In this document: piece after piece, positions 15,636 through 23,325 of the stretch
Layout: every line of letters begins with the position of its first letter
Position numbering within the stretch: position 1 is the first letter of the stretch
Assembly: GCA_946412355.1 (NCBI GenBank)
Contig: CAMKGX010000017.1
Coordinates: 1-33,461 of the forward strand
From: an uncultured Clostridia bacterium
GTDB lineage: Bacteria; Bacillota; Clostridia; Oscillospirales; Oscillospiraceae
Length of the DNA: 33,461 nt
Direction of reading: 5' to 3'
Notes under the pieces: model-generated
Told to the model about the DNA's origin: nothing
Seen by the model: the letters and a program-made list of their open reading frames with translations, nothing else
Database searches by the model: none
Position numbers and translations under genes: made by a program

Positions 15636-15710
15636 GGGGGATTTTTCGTTTTTCGCCCGGGTTTCGCCGGAATTTTTGGGTTTTGGAGGGCGAATGGACG
15701 GTTTTCCCTC

Positions 15711-15740
15711 TTGCGGCGGAGGACAAAATTGTGCTATACT
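15711..15740 (+). promoter_or_regulatory. Promoter of the holB-ricT-HAD operon
   Basis: -35 TTGCGG (15711-15716), 18 bp, -10 TATACT (15735-15740) preceded by TGC, an extended -10. It diverges from the ppdK promoter. Confidence 0.65.
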
Positions 15741-15789
15741 GCTTTTATTATATACTGGGAGGGGTATCGGAACCCCGCAGGAGGCAGGC

Positions 15790-16644
15790 ATGACCACCGC
15801 TGCACCGTTACAAGAGTCCTTCATCCGCCGGGTGCGCTCGGCGGCGGCGAGCCATACCCTGAGCCACGCCATCATCCTCACCGGCACCGGCGATCTGGCG
15901 GGGGCGGCCCGGTTTGTGGCAGCGGCACACCTGTGCCGGGAGGACGGCGCCCCCTGCCTTCGTTGCAACAGCTGCCGCAAGGTAATGGAGGGCATCCACC
16001 CGGACGTAATCACCGTGCAGGACACGGAGCACAAGGAGCTGACGGTGGAGGCGGTGCGGCAGCTGAAGCAGGACGTGTACGTGCAGCCCAACGAGGGGCA
16101 GCGGAAGGTATATCTCTTTGCCGACTGCCAGCAGCTCAACGAGCGGGACCAGAACGTGCTGCTGAAAATCGTGGAGGAGGGGCCGCCATACGCGGCGTTC
16201 CTGTTCTGCGCATCGTCGGCCCACGGGCTGCTGCCCACGGTGCGGTCACGGTGCGTGGAGCTGAAGCTGCGGGGCGACGAGGGGCCCGCCGACCTGGCGG
16301 AGGCGGCGGCGCTGTGCCGCGCCATCGCGGGGAAAAAAGCCACCGGCCTTGCCGAATACCTGTGCGATCTGGAAAACCGGCGCATCAAGCGGGAGGAGCT
16401 GCGGCCCCTCTTGCAGGGGGCGTGGCAGATTGCGGCGGAGGCCCTTTTGCAGCGGCGGGGCAAGGCGCCCGATGACGCCCTTGCGCCCTACACCCACACC
16501 CTCTCCCCTTTGACCGACACCGCGCTGCGGCGCACGGAGGACGTGCTGCGGCGCCTGGCGGCGGAATGTGAGACCAACGTAGGCCCCGGCCACGTGCTGG
16601 GGGCCCTATTGAGCCTTATGCAACAGGAGGTTTACCGAAGATGA
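15790..16644 (+). CDS. holB: DNA polymerase III delta' subunit
   Basis: 284 residues from ATG 15790, with GGAGG upstream; the frame is open further 5' but that stretch holds the promoter. Delta' is part of the clamp-loader complex that places the beta sliding clamp on DNA. The zinc module is visible as Cys49, Cys56, Cys59 and Cys62 (CREDGAPCLRCNSC). The AAA+ region includes DQNVLLKIVEEGP and the SRC-type segment LLPTVRSRCVEL. It overlaps ricT by 4 bases, the same order as holB-yaaT in Bacillus. The P-loop is degenerate, as is common in delta'. Confidence 0.93.
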   Translation: MTTAAPLQESFIRRVRSAAASHTLSHAIILTGTGDLAGAARFVAAAHLCREDGAPCLRCNSCRKVMEGIHPDVITVQDTEHKELTVEAVRQLKQDVYVQPNEGQRKVYLFADCQQLNERDQNVLLKIVEEGPPYAAFLFCASSAHGLLPTVRSRCVELKLRGDEGPADLAEAAALCRAIAGKKATGLAEYLCDLENRRIKREELRPLLQGAWQIAAEALLQRRGKAPDDALAPYTHTLSPLTDTALRRTEDVLRRLAAECETNVGPGHVLGALLSLMQQEVYRR

Positions 16645-17978
16645 CAACCGTGATTTCCGTGCGCTTTCGCAGCGGAACGAAGAACTATTATTTTGACCCC
16701 AAGGACCTGGTGATCGTCCCGGGCCAGGACGTGATCGTGGAGACGGCCCAGGGCGTGGAGATCGCCCAGTGCGTAGAGGGCAACCACGACGTCCGGGACG
16801 AGACGGTGGTGAAGCCCCTGCGGCAGGTGGTGCGCATTGCCACCGACAACGACCACCGCACCGCCGAGTACAACCGCAAGCGGGAGGAGGAGGCCTTCGC
16901 CGTATGCCAGAAGAAGATCGTCCAGCACGGCCTGGACATGAAGCTGGTGCGGGTGGAGTGCAGCTTTGACGGCAGCAAGATCCTCTTTTTCTTCACCGCC
17001 GACGGGCGGGTGGATTTCCGGGACCTGGTGAAGGACCTGGCCGGCGTGTTCCGCAGCCGCATCGAGCTGCGGCAGATCGGCGTGCGGGACGAGGCCAAGA
17101 TGCTGGGCGGCCTGGGCATCTGCGGCAGGCCCTTCTGCTGCAACGCCTATATGGACGACTTCGTGCCCGTGTCCATCAAGATGGCCAAGACCCAGAACCT
17201 GAGCCTGAACCCCACCAAGATCAGCGGCACCTGCGGCAGGCTGATGTGCTGCCTGAAATACGAGCAGGACGCCTATGAGGACGCCATCCGCCGGATGCCC
17301 AAAAACGAGTCCTTCGTGGTGACCCCCGACGGGCCGGGCAACGTGTCCGACGTGAACCTGCTGAAGGAGACGGTGAACGTCCGGCTGGACGGCCAGAGCG
17401 ACGCTCCCAAGTGCTACCACAACTGCGAGGTGTGCGTGCTGCGCAACGGCAAGGGCAGCCGGGACGGCATTGCCGTGCCGGACAAGTGGCCGGAGCGGTA
17501 CGTGGAACGGGACGACGAGGACGGGCAGGACGAGCTGGCCATCGCGCCGCTGTTCTCCGACATGACCGAGGCCGAGGAGCAGGCAGCCCGCTCCGCCCGG
17601 CGCCGCCGCAACCGGGGCGGCAAGGGCCGCAGCGGCGACAGCCGCGCCCCCCAGACCCCCGAAAAGCGGGAGGAGAAGCCCGCCGCCGAGAAGTCCGGCG
17701 ACGCCCCCCGGCAGGAGGGCGAGAAGGCCGAGGGAGGCCGCCGCCGGCGCAGCCGGGGCGGCAGAGGCCGGGGCGGCGAGGGCCGCCAGAACGAGCCGCG
17801 CGCCAACGCCACCCAGAATGGCGGCGAAAAGACAGCCGACAAGCCCCAGCGCCGTGAAGCCAGCCCGTCCCAGAACGGCGAGGGCGGAGAGGCCCGGCAG
17901 GGTGGCTCACGCCGCCGTCACCGTGGGCCCCGCCGCCGGGGCGGAAAGGGCGGCAGCGGTGCCGCCGCCGAGGAATAA
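16641..17978 (+). CDS. ricT: RicT (YaaT/PSP1-domain) with long Arg/Gly-rich tail
   Basis: 445 residues; AGGAGG precedes ATG 16641. The first 280 or so are the PSP1/RicT core, with cysteine groups GICGRPFCCN, GTCGRLMCCLKYEQ and CEVC that in RicT bind a 4Fe-4S cluster within the RicAFT complex, which aids RNase Y mRNA processing and other functions in Bacillus. After about residue 312 comes a disordered tail of some 130 residues with three basic blocks (RRRRNRGGKGRSG, RRRRSRGGRGRGG, RRRHRGPRRRGGKGG) separated by Glu/Lys/Pro/Gln-rich spacers. Such RGG-like blocks suggest RNA contact. RicT proteins usually end near 275-300 residues, so the tail is an addition, although the core is typical. Confidence 0.92.
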   Translation: MTTVISVRFRSGTKNYYFDPKDLVIVPGQDVIVETAQGVEIAQCVEGNHDVRDETVVKPLRQVVRIATDNDHRTAEYNRKREEEAFAVCQKKIVQHGLDMKLVRVECSFDGSKILFFFTADGRVDFRDLVKDLAGVFRSRIELRQIGVRDEAKMLGGLGICGRPFCCNAYMDDFVPVSIKMAKTQNLSLNPTKISGTCGRLMCCLKYEQDAYEDAIRRMPKNESFVVTPDGPGNVSDVNLLKETVNVRLDGQSDAPKCYHNCEVCVLRNGKGSRDGIAVPDKWPERYVERDDEDGQDELAIAPLFSDMTEAEEQAARSARRRRNRGGKGRSGDSRAPQTPEKREEKPAAEKSGDAPRQEGEKAEGGRRRRSRGGRGRGGEGRQNEPRANATQNGGEKTADKPQRREASPSQNGEGGEARQGGSRRRHRGPRRRGGKGGSGAAAEE

Positions 17979-17984
17979 GCGGAC

Positions 17985-18830
17985 ATGGGTAAGTTTTCCG
18001 GCGTACTTATCGCCAGCGATTTTGACAACACACTGGTCTACACCGAGGAGGCGCTGCGGCTGGGGCTGCCTACGCCGCCCATGAGCCGCGCCAACCGGCA
18101 GGCCATCGAGGACTTTATGGCCCAGGGCGGCATCTTTGCCATCGCCACGGGCCGGGCTTTGCCCGCCTTTGCCCCGGTGTGGCGGGACATCCCCATGAAC
18201 GGGCCCACGGTGCTGTTCAACGGCGCCGCCATCTACGATTTCCCCACGGCAACCTATCTATACAAAGCCTTTTTGCCGGAGGCGGTGCGGCCCTGCGTGC
18301 AGCAGGTGCTGGACGCCTTCCCCCAGGCGGCGGTGGAGATTTACCACGACGACAACAACATCCACGCCGTGCACCCCAACGCCCTGACGGAGCAGCACGT
18401 CCACCTGACCCACGCCCCCACCATGACGGCACCCAGCGTGGAGGACGTGCCCTCCCCGTTCAGCAAGGCGCTGTTCGAGGTGCCGCGGGAGGATTTGCAG
18501 GCGGTGCTGGACTACATCCGAAGCCAGCGCTGGAGCGAGGGGTACGAGGTGATCCCCAGCAGCGAACACCTGGTGGAGCTGACGGCCAAGGGAGCCAACA
18601 AGGGCGGCATGGTGCTGCGCCTGGCGGAAATGCTGGGCATCGACCGCCGCCACGTGTACTGCGCCGGCGACCACGCCAACGACGTGCCCATGCTGACGGC
18701 GGCGGCCCGGGGCTTTGCGCCGGTCAACGCCATCGAGGAGGTCAGGCGGCTTCCGGGCATCCATATTTTACCGGATGCAAGGCAGGACGCCGTGGCCGCC
18801 ATGATCGGGGAATTACATAAAATCTATTGA
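17985..18830 (+). CDS. Cof-type HAD-superfamily phosphatase
   Basis: 281 residues. The catalytic nucleophile and acid/base are Asp12 and Asp14 in ASDFDNTL, motif II is in IATGRA, motif III is the Lys in TAKGANKGGM, and motif IV is GDHANDVPML. The large cap between motifs II and III places it in the Cof/type IIB group, which dephosphorylates sugar phosphates, flavin or nucleotide phosphates in the cytoplasm. It begins 6 bases after ricT, so it is the third gene of that operon. The substrate is unknown. Confidence 0.9.
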   Translation: MGKFSGVLIASDFDNTLVYTEEALRLGLPTPPMSRANRQAIEDFMAQGGIFAIATGRALPAFAPVWRDIPMNGPTVLFNGAAIYDFPTATYLYKAFLPEAVRPCVQQVLDAFPQAAVEIYHDDNNIHAVHPNALTEQHVHLTHAPTMTAPSVEDVPSPFSKALFEVPREDLQAVLDYIRSQRWSEGYEVIPSSEHLVELTAKGANKGGMVLRLAEMLGIDRRHVYCAGDHANDVPMLTAAARGFAPVNAIEEVRRLPGIHILPDARQDAVAAMIGELHKIY

Positions 18831-18881
18831 TTGCCCGCCGCCATAAGGCCGTTTGGCCCAAGGCGTTCACAGTTTTTTAAC

Positions 18882-18910
18882 TTGACGCTCCCCTGCAAAG
18901 GCGCTAAGAT
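18882..18910 (+). promoter_or_regulatory. Promoter of the M23 peptidase gene
   Basis: -35 TTGACG (18882-18887), 17 bp, -10 TAAGAT (18905-18910). Transcription would start near 18917, about 35 bases before the ATG at 18952. Confidence 0.7.
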
Positions 18911-18951
18911 GACAGAAGTGATTTTTTACCATTTTAAGTGAGATTCTTACC

Positions 18952-20721
18952 ATGAAGCAAACTTCAGGACAGAATACAAAAGCATACGCGTCCCGCCAGA
19001 GCAAGCGCACCGTCCCGGGCAAGCGGGCCGCCCAGCCCCAGAAGGGCAAGGGCGTCAAGCGGCGCAAGCGGGGGCCCCTTTCCATCCTGACAGACAACCT
19101 GACGGAGTGGCTGAACTACCTGTTCCCCGCCAGAACGCGACGGGGCAAGAAGAACGCCCCCCTCACCCTGGGCGAGCGGTACCAGAAGCTGAAACGGGAC
19201 ATCCGCCACCAGGTGAAGGCCAACCCCCACCGGCACTTCCCGGAGTCGGACTACGCGGTGATTCAGATGGTGCTGTTTGTGGCGGGGTCGGTGCCCATGT
19301 GGGGCAGTCTGCTGAAGGAGAAGCTCCACTTCCGCCGCAAGCGGCGGATGCACCGCCACGGCACGGTGCAGGCCTGGGCGGAGCGGATGAAGTTCCATCC
19401 CGTGGCCTTCCTCACCGGGGCGCTGGCGGTGGCGGTGATCTGCGCGGCGCTGAGCCTGTACACCGTGGGCGTAAGCGTCAGCTACCAGGACTATTTCCTG
19501 GGCTACGCCTCCGGGGCCAAGGCGGTGAACGCTGTGGTGGCCGACATTGAGGCCGTTACCCGGGAGACCCTGGGCGACGAGAACTACACCGTGGACCGGA
19601 CGCTGTTGCAGATGGAGCAGAAGATCCTGCCCCGGCGCAGCATCACCGACCGGGAGCAGCTGCAGCAGGCCCTGACGGCCCAGCTGGGCCAGGTGACCTA
19701 CGCCAACGTGCTGTACGTCAACGACAGCCCCGTGGCGGCCTCGGCCCACGCCGGCGCCATTGAGGAGCTGCTGGAACAGCTGAAAATCGGCTACATCACC
19801 CCCGACACCGTGGACAGCTACTTTGTGGAGCGCACGGAGGTGCGGCAGGAATACGTGACCAACGACTACGTGATGAACCTGGGCTACATCGCCCAGCTTC
19901 TCAACGACACCAAGGAGGCGGAGGTCTCCTACACGGTGAAAAAGGGCGACTCCCCCCTGGGCATCTGCGCCGACCTGGGCATTGAGCTGAGCCAGCTCAA
20001 GGACATGAACCCCGGTTACGACTGGAGCGTGCTGCGGGTGGGCGACGAGCTGACGGTGTCCAACGCGGTGTCCTACCTGACGGTGGTGAACGTGGAGCGG
20101 CAGGACTACGTCACCGACGTGCCCTACGACGTGGAATACACCGACGACGACTCCATGTACCAGGGCGAATACAAGGTGATCTCCAAGGGCGTGTACGGCA
20201 AGGCCGACGTAAGCGCCAACGTGACCTATATCAACGGTCTGGAGACCGACCGGCAGATCGTGGCCACCGCCACGCTGCTCCAGCCCGTCACCGAGCATCA
20301 GCTCCGGGGCACCAAGGAGCGGCCCTCCTGGTTCCCCACCGGCAGCTTCGGCTGGCCCTGCAGCGGCGTCATCACCTCCCGCTTCGGCCCCCGCAACACC
20401 GGCATCAGGGGCGCCAGCACGTACCACGAGGGCATCGACATTGCCAACAGCTACGGCACACCCATCTACGCCTCCGACGGCGGCACCGTCACCCACTCCG
20501 GCTGGCTGGGCGGCTACGGCTACCTGGTGATCATCGACCACGGCAACGGCTACCAGACCTATTACGGCCACAACAGCTCTCTGCTGGTGAAGGTGGGCGA
20601 CCACGTGTACAAGGGCCAGCAGATTGCCCGCATGGGCTCCACAGGCGTGTCCAGCGGCAACCACTGCGACTTCCGCATCAAGCTCAACGGCACCTTCCTG
20701 AACCCCATGAATTTCCTGTAA
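18952..20721 (+). CDS. Membrane-anchored LysM/G5/M23 cell-wall endopeptidase-like protein
   Basis: 589 residues. A basic cytoplasmic N-terminus of about 145 residues leads to one membrane segment (about 148-172), so the rest faces outward. LysM follows at about 324-370 (YTVKKGDSPLGICADLG), then a G5-like domain at about 380-455, then an M23/LytM peptidase domain at 475-589. The first zinc ligands are present, His492 and Asp496 in YHEGIDIA, and the catalytic His540 is in YYGHNSS. The last motif, normally HxH in M23 enzymes, reads NHCDFRI here (His571, Asp573), so the third zinc ligand is Asp. The protein probably cuts or binds peptidoglycan crosslinks. The ribosome binding site is weak (AAGTGAG). 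The basic cytoplasmic region is unusually long. Confidence 0.9.
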   Translation: MKQTSGQNTKAYASRQSKRTVPGKRAAQPQKGKGVKRRKRGPLSILTDNLTEWLNYLFPARTRRGKKNAPLTLGERYQKLKRDIRHQVKANPHRHFPESDYAVIQMVLFVAGSVPMWGSLLKEKLHFRRKRRMHRHGTVQAWAERMKFHPVAFLTGALAVAVICAALSLYTVGVSVSYQDYFLGYASGAKAVNAVVADIEAVTRETLGDENYTVDRTLLQMEQKILPRRSITDREQLQQALTAQLGQVTYANVLYVNDSPVAASAHAGAIEELLEQLKIGYITPDTVDSYFVERTEVRQEYVTNDYVMNLGYIAQLLNDTKEAEVSYTVKKGDSPLGICADLGIELSQLKDMNPGYDWSVLRVGDELTVSNAVSYLTVVNVERQDYVTDVPYDVEYTDDDSMYQGEYKVISKGVYGKADVSANVTYINGLETDRQIVATATLLQPVTEHQLRGTKERPSWFPTGSFGWPCSGVITSRFGPRNTGIRGASTYHEGIDIANSYGTPIYASDGGTVTHSGWLGGYGYLVIIDHGNGYQTYYGHNSSLLVKVGDHVYKGQQIARMGSTGVSSGNHCDFRIKLNGTFLNPMNFL

Positions 20722-20724
20722 GGC

Positions 20725-20753
20725 TTGTTTTCGGGCGGAAAGTGTGGTATGCT
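20725..20753 (+). promoter_or_regulatory. Promoter of the 62-aa surface-signal gene
   Basis: -35 TTGTTT (20725-20730), 17 bp, -10 TATGCT (20748-20753) with a TGG extension. It begins 3 bases after the M23 gene stop, so the small gene can be expressed on its own. Confidence 0.6.
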
Positions 20754-20792
20754 TGTCCCCGGTAAAACAATGATTTTCGAGGTGGAAACCCT

Positions 20793-20981
20793 ATGAAACG
20801 AATGATTTCTCTTCTCTGCTGTGCGTTGCTGACGGCGGCGCTGACTGTGCCCGCTATGGCGGACAGCCCCCGGACCGGTGACAACGGCATCGGTATGTGG
20901 ATTGCGCTGCTGGTGGTGGTTCTCATCGTGCTGGTGGGCGTACTGGTGCTGCTGGTGAAGAAGAATAAAGGCGACAAATAA
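20793..20981 (+). CDS. 62-aa protein: signal peptide plus sortase-type sorting signal
   Basis: Start supported by GAGGTGG upstream, with its own promoter and a strong terminator. Residues 1-23 are a classic signal peptide ending PAMA. Residues 25-29 are SPRTG, an LPxTG-like sortase motif, then a hydrophobic segment (about 34-55), then the basic tail KKNKGDK. Almost nothing lies between the two signals: cleavage after Ala23 and after the Thr of SPRTG would leave only DSPRT. It may be a tiny surface protein, a peptide released or anchored by sortase, or simply a two-segment membrane protein. Similar short proteins occur in gut Clostridia but I know no function. Confidence 0.82.
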   Translation: MKRMISLLCCALLTAALTVPAMADSPRTGDNGIGMWIALLVVVLIVLVGVLVLLVKKNKGDK

Positions 20982-20996
20982 AATACTACAGCAAAG

Positions 20997-21032
20997 AAGC
21001 GCCGCAGCGGAGGTCCGCTGCGGCGCTTTTTT
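20997..21032 (+). terminator. Rho-independent terminator
   Basis: AAGCGCCGCAGCGGA (20997-21011) pairs perfectly with TCCGCTGCGGCGCTT (21014-21028) and is followed by TTTT. It ends the 62-aa gene and lies just past the stop of the convergent antitoxin gene. Confidence 0.92.
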
Positions 21033-21049
21033 ATGCGATTGCGGGGTCA

Positions 21050-21298
21050 TCAGCCCATCCGCCTCTCAATGGCGTCCACCACCTCCATCAGGTGGGTCGG
21101 CTCGGCGGGCATGTGAATCTGTACGGGGGGCTGCTCCTTCACCTTGCGGATGGAGAAGGGGATGCGCCCCTCCCGGACGGACTGCTTGAGGAAAATGGTG
21201 ATGGCGGTGGTCAAGTCCAGACCGAACTCGGCAAACAGGGCCTGGGCCTCCTTCTTCAAGTCCTCGTCAAGACTGATGTTGGTGCTAACCTTTGCCAT
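21050..21298 (-). CDS. RelB/DinJ-family antitoxin-like protein, no toxin beside it
   Basis: 82 residues from ATG 21298, preceded by AAGGAGG; the frame continues upstream through the promoter, so longer starts are rejected. The N-terminus VSTNISLDEDLKKEAQALF and the following GLDLTTAITIFLKQSV form the ribbon-helix-helix DNA-binding fold of RelB/DinJ, and the R-E-G-R-I-P-F segment is typical. Such proteins repress their own promoter and neutralise a RelE/YafQ toxin. Here no toxin gene follows: the next sequence is a terminator and a convergent gene. It could be an orphan antitoxin acting with a distant toxin, or a plain regulator. Confidence 0.87.
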   Translation of the reverse strand: MAKVSTNISLDEDLKKEAQALFAEFGLDLTTAITIFLKQSVREGRIPFSIRKVKEQPPVQIHMPAEPTHLMEVVDAIERRMG

Positions 21299-21358
21299 GA
21301 TGGCTGCCTCCTTACTGTTTGCGTAACCGCTGGTTTTGTGGTTCCTCTTTATGGCTTT

Positions 21359-21387
21359 AAAGTACCACAAGATTTCAGATTTGTCAA
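21359..21387 (-). promoter_or_regulatory. Promoter of the RelB-like gene, with adjacent palindrome
   Basis: On the minus strand, -35 TTGACA (21382-21387), 17 bp, -10 TACTTT (21359-21364). Just upstream of the -35 is the perfect palindrome TATGCGCATA (21393-21402), a plausible site for autorepression by the ribbon-helix-helix protein. Confidence 0.75.
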
Positions 21388-21473
21388 CATGATATGCGCA
21401 TAATACGCACATTTTCAGCGGATTGACGGGGGCATCTTGTGGAGATTGCCCAAAAGAATCACCCAGCGATACC

Positions 21474-21502
21474 TTGCCAAGGCATTGCCGCCGGATTATA
21501 AT
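21474..21502 (+). promoter_or_regulatory. Promoter of the methionine sulfoxide reductase gene
   Basis: -35 TTGCCA (21474-21479), 17 bp, -10 TATAAT (21497-21502), close to consensus and 30 bases upstream of the ATG. Confidence 0.82.
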
Positions 21503-21531
21503 GGGCAAAAAGGGAAAAGGAGCGTGGGAGC

Positions 21532-21984
21532 ATGACGGATTATACGCTTTTGGCCGGGCAAATCGCCGCCCTGGGGCAGCAGGAGGGGTGGTATGTGCCG
21601 CTGCTGGCCAACGCCTCTGCGGCGGTGTGGGAGGCCCTGCCGGATATCAACTGGGCGGGGTTTTACGTGATGCGTCGGGGGACACTGGTGCTGGGGCCGT
21701 TCCAGGGTAAGGTGGCCTGCCTCCATATCCAGCCGCCCAGGGGCGTGTGCGGCACTGCGGCGGCGAAGGACCGCACCGTGGTGGTGCCGGACGTCCACGC
21801 TTTCCCGGGCCACATCGCCTGCGACAGCGCCTCCCGGTCGGAGATCGTGGTGCCCATTCACCATGACGCGGCCGTGGCGGCGGTGTTGGACGTGGACAGC
21901 CCCCTGCCGGGGCGGTTTACTGCGGAGGATAAAGCCGGATTGGAGCAGGTGGTGCGGGAAATTGAAAAGGTAATTGTGTTTTGA
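21532..21984 (+). CDS. msrC: Free methionine-(R)-sulfoxide reductase (GAF domain)
   Basis: 150 residues, a single GAF domain, the full length of the fRMsr family. It reduces free methionine-R-sulfoxide, using thiols, in the cytoplasm. The three conserved cysteines are Cys63 (VACLHI), Cys73 (RGVCGTAA) and Cys97 (HIACDSASRSEIVVPI), followed by VLDVDSP. Start supported by AAAAGGAG. It is a single-gene unit with its own promoter and terminator. In an anaerobe it serves repair after oxygen exposure. Confidence 0.92.
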   Translation: MTDYTLLAGQIAALGQQEGWYVPLLANASAAVWEALPDINWAGFYVMRRGTLVLGPFQGKVACLHIQPPRGVCGTAAAKDRTVVVPDVHAFPGHIACDSASRSEIVVPIHHDAAVAAVLDVDSPLPGRFTAEDKAGLEQVVREIEKVIVF

Positions 21985-21988
21985 TAGG

Positions 21989-22016
21989 AAAAAGACGCCG
22001 TGCGGCGTCTTTTTTT
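21989..22016 (+). terminator. Rho-independent terminator of msrC
   Basis: AAAAAGACGCC (21989-21999) and GGCGTCTTTTT (22004-22014) form an 11-bp stem with a GTGC loop and a T run. Confidence 0.92.
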
Positions 22017-22045
22017 GCAAGATGGGGCGGTGTGGGGCGGCGCAG

Positions 22046-22470
22046 GGTGAATGGCAGGCGGCAACGATAACCGTTCGTAGGGGCCGACGACTCGGCGGCC
22101 CGTACCCAGGTAACGATACCCGCCAACGCCCGGGTGAATGGCAAAGGGGGCCGTCACCCGTCCGTAGGGGCGGGGCTCTGCTCCGCCCGACCCCGCCTCC
22201 ATCCACCACCCACGCCGGATGAATGGCAAACGGCATCGCCACCACCGGGCCGTGGATAATACCTGCCGCCGGGCAACGGGCGCTTCGTGAAGCGCCCCTA
22301 CGGATTTTGCTACCGCTGTCCGCAACCACCGGGGCGTGGATGATACCTGCCGCCGGGCAGCGGCGCGCCGGGTCGTCGCGCCCTACGGATTGTCGGCGGC
22401 CGGGTGGTTATCGCCCCCTCATCCGTCACGGCCCGATGGGCCGTGCCACCTTCTCCCCAAGGAGAAGGCT
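22046..22470. repeat. Noncoding gap with imperfect tandem and palindromic repeats (cluster 2)
   Basis: The gap from 22017 to 22513 holds no supported gene. GGTGAATGGCA-like starts recur at 22046, 22133 and 22217, about 85 bp apart. A 39-bp segment at 22241-22279 recurs at 22325-22363 with 3 differences. Palindromes include GGGCGGGGC-TCT-GCTCCGCCC (22168-22188) and GGGCGCTTC-GT-GAAGCGCCC (22278-22297). The unit at 22410-22469 is the same composite repeat as at 12458-12509, with another internal hairpin (CACGGCCC-GAT-GGGCCGTG). Confidence 0.75.
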
Positions 22471-22513
22471 ATCTTTCATCCGCCCCCGCAGCGGACACCT
22501 TTTCTCTCTTCTC

Positions 22514-23248
22514 TCAAAGAATAAACCCGCCGTCCACCGTCAGCACCTGGCCGGTGACGAAGGACGCGCCCGGGGAGGCCAGATAGGCCACCGCCTCGGC
22601 GATGTCCCCCGGCCGGCCCAGGCGGCCCAGGGGCGTCTCCTCCGCCAGCTGGGGCAGCACCTCCGGGGGCAGGGCGTCCAGCATATCCGTGCGGATGACG
22701 CCGGGGGCCACGCAGTTCACCCGGATGTGGGTGGGGGCCAGCTCCATGGCAAGGGAGCGGGTCAGGGCGATGAGGGCGCCCTTGGTGGCGGAGTAGGTCA
22801 CCTCGCAGCTGGCACCCCGCAGCCCCCACATGGAGGACACCGTGACAATGCAGCCCTCGTGGGCGTGGAGCATGGGGGGCAGCACCGCCTGGATGGTGTG
22901 GTACGCCCCGTCCACGTTTACGGCGAAATACCGGCGCCACATCTCCTCCCCCACGTCCTGAAACTGGGCCTGCCCCGCCACGCCGGCGTTGCTCACCAGC
23001 AGCGACACGGGGCCGAAGGCGTCCTCCACCCGGTGCACCATGTCCGCCACGGCGGCGCGCTCCGCCACGTCGGCCTGCACCGCCATGGCCCGGCCGCCGG
23101 CGGCGGCAATCTCTGCCACGATGCTCTCGGCGCAGTCACGGCGCACGTGGTAGTTCACCGCCACGGCGTAGCCCTCCCGGGCCAATCTTTCCGCCACGGC
23201 TCTGCCGATGCCACGGCTGCCGCCGGTGACCAATGCGATTTTCTCCAT
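22514..23248 (-). CDS. SDR-family 3-oxoacyl-ACP reductase-like enzyme (FabG-like)
   Basis: 244 residues from the ATG at 23248, which has GGGAGG 7 bases upstream; an ATG two codons earlier would sit too close to it. Classical short-chain dehydrogenase motifs: TGGSRGIG at 8-15 (NADP binding), NAG at 87-89, catalytic Ser139, Tyr152 and Lys156 (YSATK), and the C-terminal [11 protein letters not shown]. Members reduce a keto group with NADPH, most often 3-oxoacyl-ACP. It stands alone and not in a fab cluster, so a role outside fatty acid synthesis is possible. Substrate not determined. Confidence 0.88.
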   Translation of the reverse strand: MEKIALVTGGSRGIGRAVAERLAREGYAVAVNYHVRRDCAESIVAEIAAAGGRAMAVQADVAERAAVADMVHRVEDAFGPVSLLVSNAGVAGQAQFQDVGEEMWRRYFAVNVDGAYHTIQAVLPPMLHAHEGCIVTVSSMWGLRGASCEVTYSATKGALIALTRSLAMELAPTHIRVNCVAPGVIRTDMLDALPPEVLPQLAEETPLGRLGRPGDIAEAVAYLASPGASFVTGQVLTVDGGFIL

Positions 23249-23274
23249 TCCCATTCCTCCCTTTTGGAAAAGCG

Positions 23275-23306
23275 GCCCGGACACCGGTTTCACCCAGCGT
23301 CCGGGC
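23275..23306 (-). terminator. Possible terminator of the membrane protein gene
   Basis: GCCCGGAC (23275-23282) and GTCCGGGC (23299-23306) form an 8-bp stem with a 16-base loop, followed on the minus strand by CGCTTTT. It lies between the membrane protein stop and the SDR gene start. Confidence 0.5.
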
Positions 23307-23325
23307 TATTGGATGCAAAGATTTT

